From Acidobacteriota bacterium (GTDB taxonomy: Bacteria; Acidobacteriota; Vicinamibacteria; Vicinamibacterales; Vicinamibacteraceae), in the NCBI GenBank assembly GCA_020845575.1, contig JADLFL010000067.1:1-64000 (forward strand): a DNA stretch of 64,000 bases, read 5' to 3'. This document shows positions 1-11,058 of the stretch, piece by piece. Made by a program: the position numbers and the translations under genes. The notes beneath the pieces were generated by a model. It saw nothing but the letters and a program-made list of their open reading frames with translations. It was not told the DNA's origin and searched no databases. Numbering within the stretch: the stretch's first letter is position 1; each line of letters starts with the position of its first letter.

Positions 1-61
1 CGGGCTCGGAGAGCCGGCCCTACCTATCGCAGCAGTGGGTAGGGCCGGCTCTCCGAGCCCG
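1..61. repeat. Perfect 24-bp inverted repeat around a 13-nt loop
   Basis: Positions 1-24 are the exact reverse complement of 38-61, with the 13-nt loop at 25-37. The arm core AGGGCCGGCTCTCCGAGCC recurs at 1839-1857, and a degenerate copy lies at 53703-53777, so this is a dispersed palindromic element. It sits 11 nt beyond the stop codon of the truncated permease. It could act as a transcript end, but there is no T-tract, so I call it a repeat. Confidence 0.85.
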
Positions 62-71
62 GCCCGTCACG

Positions 72-1880
72 TCATTCGGTGCGCAGGGCGGCGGAGGGGG
101 CGACCCGGCCGGCGCGGCGGGCGGGCAGCCACGCGGCCAGCGTCGTGGTGATGATGAACACGGTCGCGACAAACGCGATCACGCGCGGGTCGTACGGCGT
201 CACGCCATAAAGCAGCGACTGGATCCAGCGCCCCCCGAGCCACGTGAGTCCGGTGCCGGCGACGAGCCCCGCGCCGACGGCCCACAGGTGCTGGCGCACG
301 AGCAGCACGACAAGGTCCGCCGGAGCGGCACCCAGCGCGGCCCGGATGCCGATCTCGCGCGTGCGGCGCGTGACGGCGTACGCGGTCACGACGGCAAGAC
401 CGACACCCGCGATGACGAGCGTCAGCACGCCGAACGCGACGAAGACCGTCGACCCGAGACGCCACGGGCGCAGCATCGGCTCGAAGACATCGTCGAGCGG
501 CCAGACATCGATGTACGGCTGATTGGGAGCCGCCTGCTGTGCCTCTCGTCGAATCGACGCCAGCATCGACGCCGGTTCCGCATGCGTCTTCACGAGTACC
601 ACTCGCCCGCCGAACGTCCCGCCCATCATCTCCAGAGGACCAACGACGGTCCATCCGCCGCGAGTGCCGTTCTTCCAGTCGAGCGATGCCCTGTTCGCAA
701 CATCGTCGAACACCCCGACGACGGTCAGGCACTCAGTCATCGGCCCGATCATCTCCAGGCATTCACCCACAGCGGACCGCCCCGGCCATGCGTCGCTGGC
801 CAGCGACGCACTCACCATGACCACAGGCGCGCTGCCCGTCACGTCGTCCGTCTCACGCAGCGCACGCCCATCGACGATGCGGATGCCCGCGACGTCTGCG
901 TATGCCGCATCTGCGGCCAGGAAGTCCGCCGTGCGTGGTTCCTCATGCGGAGAGTTCCTCGGCCTGACGCGGAATCCCACGCGGCCCTGCGTCGGCGACG
1001 CCTGCACGACCGACGCAGCCTCGACACCGGGCATGTGACGCAGACGCTCCTGAATGGCCGTATGGACGGCGTGCGCCGCTCTGGATTGGCCCACCTCCGC
1101 CGTGTTGGTCTCGACGACGACAACGCGGTCTGCCTGGAAGCCGAAGTCCTGTGCACGCGCATTCCGGAAGCTCGACACGAACAACGCCGCGGCCGCCATG
1201 AGCGGCAGCGACAACGCCACCTGCAGCGCGACGAACGTGCCGAGCACGCGTGACGGACGCGATACACGCATCACGACTGTCTGCCCCGTGAGCCGCTGGC
1301 GCGCCTGCCACGCCGCCGGCGCGAGCGAGAGCACGAGCGCGGCGCCGAACGACACTCCCACAGTCAGCCAGAGCAGACGCGAGAGATCGAGCGGCGCGAT
1401 GTCGTCCAGGCCGGGCAGCAACACGTCGTGTACCACTCGGGAGCCGACCAATGCGATCACCAGCGTGGCAATGCCGGCCATCGCGGCCAGCACGAGCGCA
1501 TCAGCCAGTACCTCGCGCACGAGGCGTGCACGCGATGCGCCCAGCGCCAGCTTGATGGACACCTCCTGCGTGCGTCGCAGACGGCGCAGGAGCAGCAGAT
1601 TCCCGGCGCTACCGCACGCGACCAGCAGCACCAGCGCCGACATCCCCATCGTCCACAACGAGACGCGCACGTCGGCCGGCAGCTCCGGTGCGCGCGTCGG
1701 CGACACGTCGCCGAGCGTCAGCGCGAACGACGGACGCGCCGGCATCTGCAGCGGCGACAGCAGTGCCGCCAACTGCGACGCCGCGGCAGCAGGCGGCTCG
1801 TCGACTTTCAGGCGGGCGACGACGTTCGACAAGATGGCAGGGCCGGCTCTCCGAGCCAGGCCCCTTGCTTGATCCGACAT
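72..1880 (-). pseudogene. 5'-truncated ADOP-family ABC transporter permease (FtsX/MacB-like)
   Basis: The 602-residue reading frame matches the C-terminal three quarters of an acidobacterial duplicated orphan permease. It begins in the tail of the first MacB-type periplasmic block, then has a first FtsX membrane block (start about residue 75), a second periplasmic block (about 245-450) and a second FtsX block ending in LPARRAGRVAPSAALR. Full-length relatives are about 800 residues and start with a membrane helix and the first half of the MacB domain; these are missing. The first 15 or so codons are read out of a palindromic repeat copy (1839-1857), so the predicted N-terminus is not native. 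No ATPase gene is adjacent. It is probably non-functional. A less likely alternative is a repurposed shorter permease. Confidence 0.75.
1839..1857. repeat. 19-bp copy of the palindromic repeat arm at the permease truncation point
   Basis: The 19 bases AGGGCCGGCTCTCCGAGCC match positions 42-60 exactly. This half-copy lies where homology to ADOP permeases stops, so it marks the breakpoint of the truncated gene. Together with the full palindrome at 1-61 it brackets the gene fragment. Confidence 0.85.
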
Positions 1881-1906
1881 GACTGGTCACATAGACTGGT
1901 CACATG
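1881..1906 (+). promoter_or_regulatory. Tandem 13-bp direct repeat overlapping the antitoxin start codon
   Basis: GACTGGTCACATA (1881-1893) is followed directly by GACTGGTCACATG (1894-1906), whose last three bases are the antitoxin ATG. Each unit contains a GAC-TG-GTC near-palindrome; the first extends to TGAC-TG-GTCA. Phd/YefM antitoxins commonly repress their own operon by binding palindromes at the promoter, so this is a plausible autoregulatory operator. No clear Shine-Dalgarno sequence is visible. Confidence 0.5.
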
Positions 1907-2173
1907 CCTGACGTGACACTACCGGCGGCCGAATTCAAGGCGAAGTGCCTCGCGCTCATCGACCACGTGCATGAGGGCGGCGAACCCATCACGATCACCA
2001 AGCGGGGCCGCGTCGTCGCGCGACTCGTGCCCGCGGGCCACGAGCACGAGAAGCCCTGGTTGGCCCTCCGTGGCACGGGACGGTGGACGGGCGATCGCTT
2101 CCGCCCCGTGGTCGAGGAACGCGACATCGAAGCGCTGCGTCCGGCACGCAGGTCGGGGCGACGACGCGCATGA
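1904..2173 (+). CDS. Type II antitoxin, Phd/YefM family
   Basis: This 89-residue protein has the Phd/YefM layout. A DNA-binding N-terminal half contains the family pattern of AEFKAKCLALIDHV followed by GEPITITKRGRVVARLVP. The C-terminal half is shorter and basic and would wrap the toxin. Its stop codon overlaps the start of the PIN toxin gene (ATGA at 2170-2173), so the two are translationally coupled with the antitoxin first. It is expected to neutralise the neighbouring PIN ribonuclease and repress the operon through the direct repeat over its own start. Confidence 0.85.
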   Translation: MPDVTLPAAEFKAKCLALIDHVHEGGEPITITKRGRVVARLVPAGHEHEKPWLALRGTGRWTGDRFRPVVEERDIEALRPARRSGRRRA

Positions 2174-2604
2174 CGGTTCCGGTACTCGATACGCACGCCT
2201 GGGTCGAATGGATCGTCGAGTCACCCGGCGTCACCGCTGCCGCCCGGAAGGCTCTCGACGGCTTCGCACCGGACCAGCGGCCCTACCTGTCCACGATCAG
2301 TCTCTGGGAAGTCGCGATGCTGGTCGACCTGAAGCGCCTGGTACTCGACGTCCCACTCACCGAGTGGCTGTCACTCGCCGCGCACCCGCGAACGGTTCGG
2401 CTCGTGCCCATCTCGCCGGTGATCGCCGCCGGCACTGCCGCGCTGCCATCGACATTCCATCGCGATCCCGCCGACAGGATCATCGTGGCCACCTGTCTCG
2501 CCCTCGACGCCCCACTGATGACCGACGACGAGCGGATCCGGCGCTCCCGTCTGATCCGGCGATGGAAGCCCACCGCGGACAGCGCCGGGCCCACAAGCAC
2601 GTGA
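2170..2604 (+). CDS. PIN-domain toxin ribonuclease (VapC-like)
   Basis: The start at 2170 is chosen because it overlaps the antitoxin stop and begins directly with the PIN fold (MTVPVLDTHAW); the open frame extends 29 codons upstream inside the antitoxin gene. The 144-residue protein carries the acidic metal-binding residues of PIN nucleases: Asp7 in VLDTHAW, Glu47 in SLWEVAM, Asp102 in DPADRIIVAT, and Asp119/Asp120 in LMTDDERI. Family members cleave RNA, often tRNA or rRNA, when not bound by the antitoxin. All catalytic acids are present, so the toxin looks intact. The C-terminal 15 or so residues are low in homology. Confidence 0.88.
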   Translation: MTVPVLDTHAWVEWIVESPGVTAAARKALDGFAPDQRPYLSTISLWEVAMLVDLKRLVLDVPLTEWLSLAAHPRTVRLVPISPVIAAGTAALPSTFHRDPADRIIVATCLALDAPLMTDDERIRRSRLIRRWKPTADSAGPTST

Positions 2605-2631
2605 GAGTGCCGCGCAGGTCGCGCGTCTGCG

Positions 2632-2651
2632 CCAGGGGCTGAAGCCCCTGG
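2632..2651. repeat. Palindromic hairpin CCAGGGGCT-GA-AGCCCCTGG
   Basis: A perfect 9-bp inverted repeat around a GA centre lies between the convergent PIN toxin and carB genes. It has no T-tract. It resembles dispersed palindromic units of high-GC genomes and may also help end transcription. Confidence 0.6.
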
Positions 2652-2689
2652 CCTCCATCTGAAATGGCGATGTCTTTCGAGATGGAGCG

Positions 2690-2724
2690 AACGGGCGTAG
2701 GGGCACCCCTTGTGGGTGCCCGTT
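2690..2724. terminator. Nested hairpin between convergent genes
   Basis: GGGCACCC (2701-2708) pairs with GGGTGCCC (2714-2721) around a 5-nt loop. The outer AACGGGC (2690-2696) can alternatively pair with GCCCGTT (2718-2724). It lies 30 nt beyond the end of carB and about 90 nt beyond the PIN toxin gene, so it could work as a bidirectional stop. No U-run follows, so the assignment is tentative. Confidence 0.4.
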
Positions 2725-2753
2725 CAGGACGCGATGTCGCCCTGCGGAACCTG

Positions 2754-6005
<3,252 letters not shown>

Positions 6006-7148
6006 CTAGGCGCGCGCCTCCATGGCGTCGAGGAACTCTCTGAACAGGTAGTCGGCGTCGTGCGGCCCGGGCGCCGCTTCCGGGTGGTATTGCACGCAGA
6101 AGATCGGCCGCGTGCGATGCTTCAGCCCTTCCACCGTGTTGTCGTACAGGTTCACGTGCGTGACCTCGACGTCCGACGGGATGCTCTCCGGATCCACGGC
6201 GAACCCGTGGTTCTGCGACGTGATCTCCACCGCGCCCGACGCGAGGTGCTTCACCGGGTGGTTCGTGCCGCGATGGCCGAACTTCAGCTTGAACGTGCGC
6301 GCGCCGAGCGCCTGCGCGAGCACCTGATGACCGAGACAGATGCCGAAGACCGGCACGTTCGCGTCAGCGAGAGCTTTCGCGTTGTCCACCACGTACGGCA
6401 GCGCCGCGGGATCGCCGGGGCCGTTGCTGAAGAACACGCCGTCGGGTGCGTCCTTCATCAGTTCCTGCGCGGGCGTCGTGGCCGGATACACGCGCACGTC
6501 GATGCCGTGCTCGGCGAACCTGCGCAGGATGTTGTACTTCATGCCGAGGTCGTAGGCGGCCACCTTGAGCCGGCGACCCGCGCGGCGCTGCGGCTCGAGA
6601 ATCAGGTCGCGTCCCACCGCGCCCCCGGGCTCGGCAGACGGCTCCCAGTCGAACGGCACCGGACAGGTCACGTCCTTGACGAGATCCGCGCCAGACATCT
6701 GGCGCGCGGCACGCGCCTTCTCGATCAGATCCTCGCCGCGTACCGTCGCCCCTGTCGCGATCACGCCGCGCATCACGCCCGCCGATCGCAGCAGGCGCGT
6801 GAGCGCGCGCGTATCGACGTCGGAGATGGCGACGATGCCGTGCGCGACGAGGTATTCGCGGAGCGTGCTTTCGGCGCGCCAGTTGCTCGCGATGCGCGAT
6901 TCCTCGCGCATCACGAAGCCGGCCACCTGCGGCCCGCGCGACTCCCCATCCTGCGCCGACACGCCGTAATTGCCGATGAGCGGGGCCGTCATCGTGACGA
7001 TCTGGCCCGAATACGACGGATCGGTGAGGACTTCCTGGTAGCCCGTCAGGCTCGTGTTGAACACGACTTCGCCACTGGTCTCGCCAGCGGCACCGGCGGC
7101 CACGCCTTCGAAGACCTGGCCGTTCTCGAGTGCGAGTAACGCTTTCAT
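6006..7148 (-). CDS. carA: Carbamoyl-phosphate synthase small (glutaminase) chain
   Basis: CarA hydrolyses glutamine and channels ammonia to CarB. The start at 7148 (MKALLALENG) is chosen because it matches the family N-terminus and overlaps the stop of the upstream pseudokinase gene (ATGA, 7145-7148); the open frame continues upstream without homology. The 380-residue product has the CPSase small-chain domain (about 1-135) and a class I glutaminase domain with the nucleophile Cys in FGICLGHQVLAQ, and the His and Glu of the triad in VQYHPEAAPGPHD. The stop TAG is followed directly by the carB ATG. Coupling to a PEGA pseudokinase is unusual. Confidence 0.98.
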   Translation of the reverse strand: MKALLALENGQVFEGVAAGAAGETSGEVVFNTSLTGYQEVLTDPSYSGQIVTMTAPLIGNYGVSAQDGESRGPQVAGFVMREESRIASNWRAESTLREYLVAHGIVAISDVDTRALTRLLRSAGVMRGVIATGATVRGEDLIEKARAARQMSGADLVKDVTCPVPFDWEPSAEPGGAVGRDLILEPQRRAGRRLKVAAYDLGMKYNILRRFAEHGIDVRVYPATTPAQELMKDAPDGVFFSNGPGDPAALPYVVDNAKALADANVPVFGICLGHQVLAQALGARTFKLKFGHRGTNHPVKHLASGAVEITSQNHGFAVDPESIPSDVEVTHVNLYDNTVEGLKHRTRPIFCVQYHPEAAPGPHDADYLFREFLDAMEARA

Positions 7149-9262
7149 TCCTGTTCCTGCTGCAACGTGGCGCGCACGGGGACACTGATCCCGGCTATCA
7201 CCACCACGCGACCTTCCCACGGCTTGTAGCCCGGGATTTCGAGGCGAACGACGTGGACGCCGGGCGAGAGGCCCGGGATCGACGCGGGCGTACTGCCATA
7301 CGACACGCCGTCCACGATGAGCCGCGCCTGCGCCGGCGTGGACACGACGAAGATCCGGCCCTGGTCCTGCGACGCCGACGAGGGCGCCGGCCGGGCGGCG
7401 GGCGACTGGACCGTCGCGGGCGCCGGGGCGGCCTGTGGCGGTGCCGGTGCGACTGGCGGCGGTGCCGCCACCGGCCGCGCCGCTGGCGGTGTGGCGCCGC
7501 CGCGCACGAGAGTCACGTCCACCGACGCCGCGGGCTGCGCGGCGCTCAGCATGACCGACTCCTGCGCCGTCGTGAAGCCGGCGCTGCTGATCGCGATCGC
7601 GTACTCGCCGAACGGCAGGTCACGCAAGGTCACCGGCGTCTCGCCACGCGCCACGCCGTTGACGCGCACCTGACCCGATGGTGACGAGCGGATCAGCACG
7701 CGGCCTGTCGGTTCGGCGGGCGCCGGTCCGGGTACCTGCGCCACGACAGGAGGCACCGCGCGCTCGGCCGTCGGCGTCGACGGGCGAGGCGATACGGGAG
7801 CCTGCGGCACTGGCGTGGGCGCCGTGGGCGGCGGCTGTGGTGCGCGCGACTCCGGCGTGGGCGTGACGGATGCACCGTCCCTGGCGGCTGCGGGGGCTGT
7901 CGCATCGCGACCATCACGTGGGGTCGTCTCGACGTGCTCCGGGGCCGGCCCAGAGGCCCGCGACGGAGACAGGCTCCGCCACGTACCGTAGGCAAGCGCC
8001 GCCATCACGAGCGCCACCACCAGGAGCAGCCACGGCCGTCGGCCGGCGCTCTCCTCGTCCGGCTCCCATGCCTCGCGCGGACCGATTGCGGCGCCACCAG
8101 CGACATGCCCATCGTCATCGTCCAGTCGCCACTGGCGCGTGGGTGGTTCGGCTTCCACCTCTGCGACGGGAACAGGTTCCGGGTCGGGTTCGACGGCCGC
8201 GTCGTCGGGCACGTCCGCCACGAGCCAATGGCCCGTGTCGATGGGCCTGCCTGCGGGCGATTCCTCCCGCGCCTCGGCGGCTGTCTCGACGAGTGGCACG
8301 ACAGGCCCGTCGATCGTGGCTTCTTCCGGGAACAGCGACAGGGAGTCGCCCTTCTGGCCGTCGATCGACTGGACGCGGATTTCGCGTGGCGGCTCGCCTG
8401 TCCCGAGCGGGGTCGCGAGGATGACGCCGTCGCGGGCGAAGCGCGAGAGGGCACCTGCCTCGGCTGCCTGATCGCTGTCGCCTTCGTCACCGGCGAGCGC
8501 CATGAGCCAGGCCTCCACCGTGTCGAAGCGACGATCGGGATCGGGATCGAGCGCCTTGACGAAGACCTCGTGCAGGCGCGCGTCCTCGGCGGGCGTCTCG
8601 GCCAGCGTCCACCGATCGAAGGCGGGGATCGTGCCCGCGATCAGCCGTCGCCCCGACAGCGCGTCGAGCGCGAGCATCGCGAGGGAGTACTGATCGGCGC
8701 GCGCGTCCCACGGGCGGCCGGACGCGCGTTCGGGTGCCGTGAACGGGACCCGGACGGGCGCCTGCAGGTGCAGGCGCTCGAGGGCCGGGGCCAGGCCCAC
8801 GCCTGTGAGCACGCCGCCGTCATCGGTGACGAGGATGTCGCGCGGATGGATCGCACCGTGGAAGACGCCGGCGTCGTGAGCGGCCTGCAGGCCGGACGTG
8901 ACGGCGCGCAGCCACGGCAGCGTGGCGTCGAGCGACTGACGTCCGCCACGCAACCGCCCTTCCACGCTCGGCGCCGTCAGCACCGGGGACGTCATGTAGA
9001 CGCCGTCCTCGAACACGCCGATGTCGTTCAGCGGCAGGAGCGATGGATGGATCGGGAGGGTCTGGCGCAGCTCGTCGAGCGCCGACGCGAGCGCGGCGGC
9101 ATCCTCGCCCATGTCGGTGAGGAGCTTGAGCACCTGCGCCCGGCCGCGGTCGTCCTCCACGAGCAGACGTGGCCCCATCGTGCCGGACGCCAGGACGCGC
9201 CGGACGCGAAAAGGCCCGACCGCCTCAGGCGGCTGGAAGAGAGACGAGGGGTCGTGGGTCAG
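7145..9262 (-). CDS. Membrane-anchored PEGA-domain pseudokinase
   Basis: A 705-residue protein if read from CTG at 9262. The ATG at 9178 would cut through the glycine-rich loop (FRVRRVLASGTMG), while CTG gives the whole loop and has AGGAGA 9 nt upstream; TGA at 9289 closes the frame. The kinase fold covers about residues 12-270, with the beta-3 lysine in QVLKLL and an ADQYSLAMLALDALSG segment. The catalytic loop reads HGAIHPRDIL instead of HRDxKPxN, and the DFG position reads GVG, so phosphotransfer is unlikely. An acidic linker, one membrane helix (LLLVVALVMAALAYGTW) and a Pro/Ala-rich stretch follow, then two PEGA domains, probably outside the inner membrane. It is translationally coupled to carA. 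It probably works as a sensor or scaffold. Confidence 0.8.
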   Translation of the reverse strand: MTHDPSSLFQPPEAVGPFRVRRVLASGTMGPRLLVEDDRGRAQVLKLLTDMGEDAAALASALDELRQTLPIHPSLLPLNDIGVFEDGVYMTSPVLTAPSVEGRLRGGRQSLDATLPWLRAVTSGLQAAHDAGVFHGAIHPRDILVTDDGGVLTGVGLAPALERLHLQAPVRVPFTAPERASGRPWDARADQYSLAMLALDALSGRRLIAGTIPAFDRWTLAETPAEDARLHEVFVKALDPDPDRRFDTVEAWLMALAGDEGDSDQAAEAGALSRFARDGVILATPLGTGEPPREIRVQSIDGQKGDSLSLFPEEATIDGPVVPLVETAAEAREESPAGRPIDTGHWLVADVPDDAAVEPDPEPVPVAEVEAEPPTRQWRLDDDDGHVAGGAAIGPREAWEPDEESAGRRPWLLLVVALVMAALAYGTWRSLSPSRASGPAPEHVETTPRDGRDATAPAAARDGASVTPTPESRAPQPPPTAPTPVPQAPVSPRPSTPTAERAVPPVVAQVPGPAPAEPTGRVLIRSSPSGQVRVNGVARGETPVTLRDLPFGEYAIAISSAGFTTAQESVMLSAAQPAASVDVTLVRGGATPPAARPVAAPPPVAPAPPQAAPAPATVQSPAARPAPSSASQDQGRIFVVSTPAQARLIVDGVSYGSTPASIPGLSPGVHVVRLEIPGYKPWEGRVVVIAGISVPVRATLQQEQE

Positions 9263-9308
9263 GGCCGGGACTCTCCTGCGCGAGGCTCACGCGGGTAGAC
9301 GAGCCCGC

Positions 9309-9317
9309 ATTATAGCA
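9309..9317 (-). promoter_or_regulatory. Extended -10 promoter (TGC-TATAAT) for the pseudokinase-carAB operon
   Basis: On the minus strand TGC (9317-9315) precedes a consensus TATAAT (9314-9309). Transcription would start near 9302, leaving a leader of about 40 nt that holds AGGAGA (9277-9272) in front of the CTG start at 9262. No good -35 box is visible, as expected for an extended -10 promoter. Confidence 0.6.
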
Positions 9318-9345
9318 ATGCCCGTCCTGCGCGTGGAGGTCTTCC

Positions 9346-9374
9346 TTGACACCCGTGGGGCCCTTTGCCACAGT
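9346..9374 (+). promoter_or_regulatory. Possible bshC promoter
   Basis: TTGACA (9346-9351) is followed after 17 nt by CACAGT (9369-9374), a weak -10 (three of six). The GTG proposed as the bshC start is 9 nt further on, which would give a leaderless mRNA. The -35 match is perfect but the -10 is poor, so this is tentative. Confidence 0.3.
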
Positions 9375-9383
9375 GAACCACCT

Positions 9384-11024
9384 GTGCCTTCAGACACCAC
9401 GCAGGCGGCGCTGCCCCACGGGATCGACCTGCGCGAGTGGTCCGGTTCACGTCTGAGCCTGGACTACGCCTTCCGGCACGATGTCCTCGCGCACCACTAT
9501 GCCGGCAACCCGGCCGAGCCGGGCGCCTGGCAGGACACGATCGCGCGCGTACAACAGCATCAGCGCGACAGGGCGGCCATCGTGGCCATCCTGCAGGCAC
9601 AGCTGGCTGCGCGCGAAGCCCCCGTCGAGGCGAGAGCCGCTGCGGCGAAGCTCCTCGATCCGCGCACCGTTGCCATCGTCACGGGTCAGCAGGCAGGCCT
9701 CTTCGGCGGTCCTCTGTACACGCTGATGAAGGGCCTGACTGCCGTCCGCCTGGCGGCCGACGTCGAGGCGCGCTTCGGCGTGCCGTGCGTGACGGTGTTC
9801 TGGAATCACGCCGAGGACCACGACTGGGACGAAGTGGCGTCGGCCTGGGTCCTCGACGAGACGCTCGACGCCCGTCGCCTCACGGTGGCCGGCGACGGGA
9901 GCGAGGACTGCCCCGTCGGGCGCGTGCGCCTCGGCGACGATGTGAACGGCGTGCTGGCCGACCTCGAGGCGCTGCTGCCCGCCACGGAGTTCACGGCCGA
10001 GACGCTCGCGCAGTTGCGCGCGTGTTACAAGCCCGGCGTCGGCATGGCCGACGCGTTCGGGCGACTCATCGATCTGCTGCTCGGTCCGCTCGGCGCCATC
10101 GTGTTCGACGGCAGCGACCCGGCGGCAAAACCGCTGGTGAGCGCCATCTTCCAGCGGGAACTCGCGCGTCCGTGTCACACGCGTCGACTGGCTACCGAGG
10201 CCGGTGCAGCCCTCGCCGCCGAGGGCTACCACGCGCAGGTTCTTGCCCAACCAGACGGCACAGGCCTGTTCGCGCTCGGCGAGCAGCGCGTGCCGATCAA
10301 GTACCGCGATCACACCTTCTTCATCGACGACACACCTGCCGACGCTGATGCGCTGCGCGTCGATGCAGTGCATCGGCCGGAGCGTTTCAGCCCGAACGTC
10401 CTGCTGCGCGCCGTGGTGCAGGACACGCTGTTTCCAACCATCGCCTACGTGGCCGGTCCGTCGGAGCTTGCCTACCTGGGCCAACTGCGCGACGTCTACG
10501 CCTTCCACGAGACGCCGATGCCGCTCATCGTCCCGCGCGCGACGGGGACGATCCTCGACGCGGCCACGCGACGATTCCTGCAGCGCACGGCACTCCCCCT
10601 GCAAACACTGCAGGCCCGCGACGAGCATGTGCTGAACCAGTGGCTCGAGGCACAGCTGCCGCCGTCCATCGAGCAGGCACTGCGCGAACTGCAGCAGGCC
10701 GTCGACGCGCGCATGGTCGCGCTCGCCGCCGCCGTGCCCGAACTCGATCCGACGCTCGATGGCGCGGTCAAGTCCTCGCACGGACGGATGGCGCATGAGA
10801 TCCATGGGCTGCACGGCAAGGTCATCGCGGCGGCCAAACGTCGCCATGACACGCTGCGCCGCCAGTTCACGCACGCCCAGCGTCTCGCGTTCCCCGACGG
10901 CCACCCGCAGGAACGCGTCGTCTGCCTGGCGTGGTACATGAACCGGTTCGGTCCGGCGCTCGTGCCTCGTCTCCACGAGACCCTGCCCGTCGAGGGTGGC
11001 ACGCATTGGCTCCTGCACCTCTGA
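9384..11024 (+). CDS. bshC: Bacillithiol biosynthesis cysteine-adding enzyme
   Basis: BshC adds cysteine to GlcN-malate in the last step of bacillithiol synthesis, the low-molecular-weight thiol of Firmicutes, Bacteroidota, Acidobacteriota and others. Family motifs include VTGQQAGLFGGPLYTLMKGLTA and FWNHAEDHDWDEV in the Rossmann-like core, and a coiled-coil C-terminal part with a final WLLHL. I prefer the GTG at 9384 (546 residues, close to the usual length of about 540). An in-frame ATG at 9318 would add 22 residues without homology, and the open frame runs on to 9021. The bshA and bshB genes are not in this window. The class A PBP gene follows 34 nt downstream. Confidence 0.9.
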   Translation: MPSDTTQAALPHGIDLREWSGSRLSLDYAFRHDVLAHHYAGNPAEPGAWQDTIARVQQHQRDRAAIVAILQAQLAAREAPVEARAAAAKLLDPRTVAIVTGQQAGLFGGPLYTLMKGLTAVRLAADVEARFGVPCVTVFWNHAEDHDWDEVASAWVLDETLDARRLTVAGDGSEDCPVGRVRLGDDVNGVLADLEALLPATEFTAETLAQLRACYKPGVGMADAFGRLIDLLLGPLGAIVFDGSDPAAKPLVSAIFQRELARPCHTRRLATEAGAALAAEGYHAQVLAQPDGTGLFALGEQRVPIKYRDHTFFIDDTPADADALRVDAVHRPERFSPNVLLRAVVQDTLFPTIAYVAGPSELAYLGQLRDVYAFHETPMPLIVPRATGTILDAATRRFLQRTALPLQTLQARDEHVLNQWLEAQLPPSIEQALRELQQAVDARMVALAAAVPELDPTLDGAVKSSHGRMAHEIHGLHGKVIAAAKRRHDTLRRQFTHAQRLAFPDGHPQERVVCLAWYMNRFGPALVPRLHETLPVEGGTHWLLHL

Positions 11025-11058
11025 TCGGGCGCATCGCGAACGCGCGCCGGTCACGCTC

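Noticed and set aside
1..61. Rho-independent terminator of the permease gene
   Set aside because: The stem is perfect but there is no T-tract, and other copies occur away from gene ends, so it is listed as a dispersed repeat.
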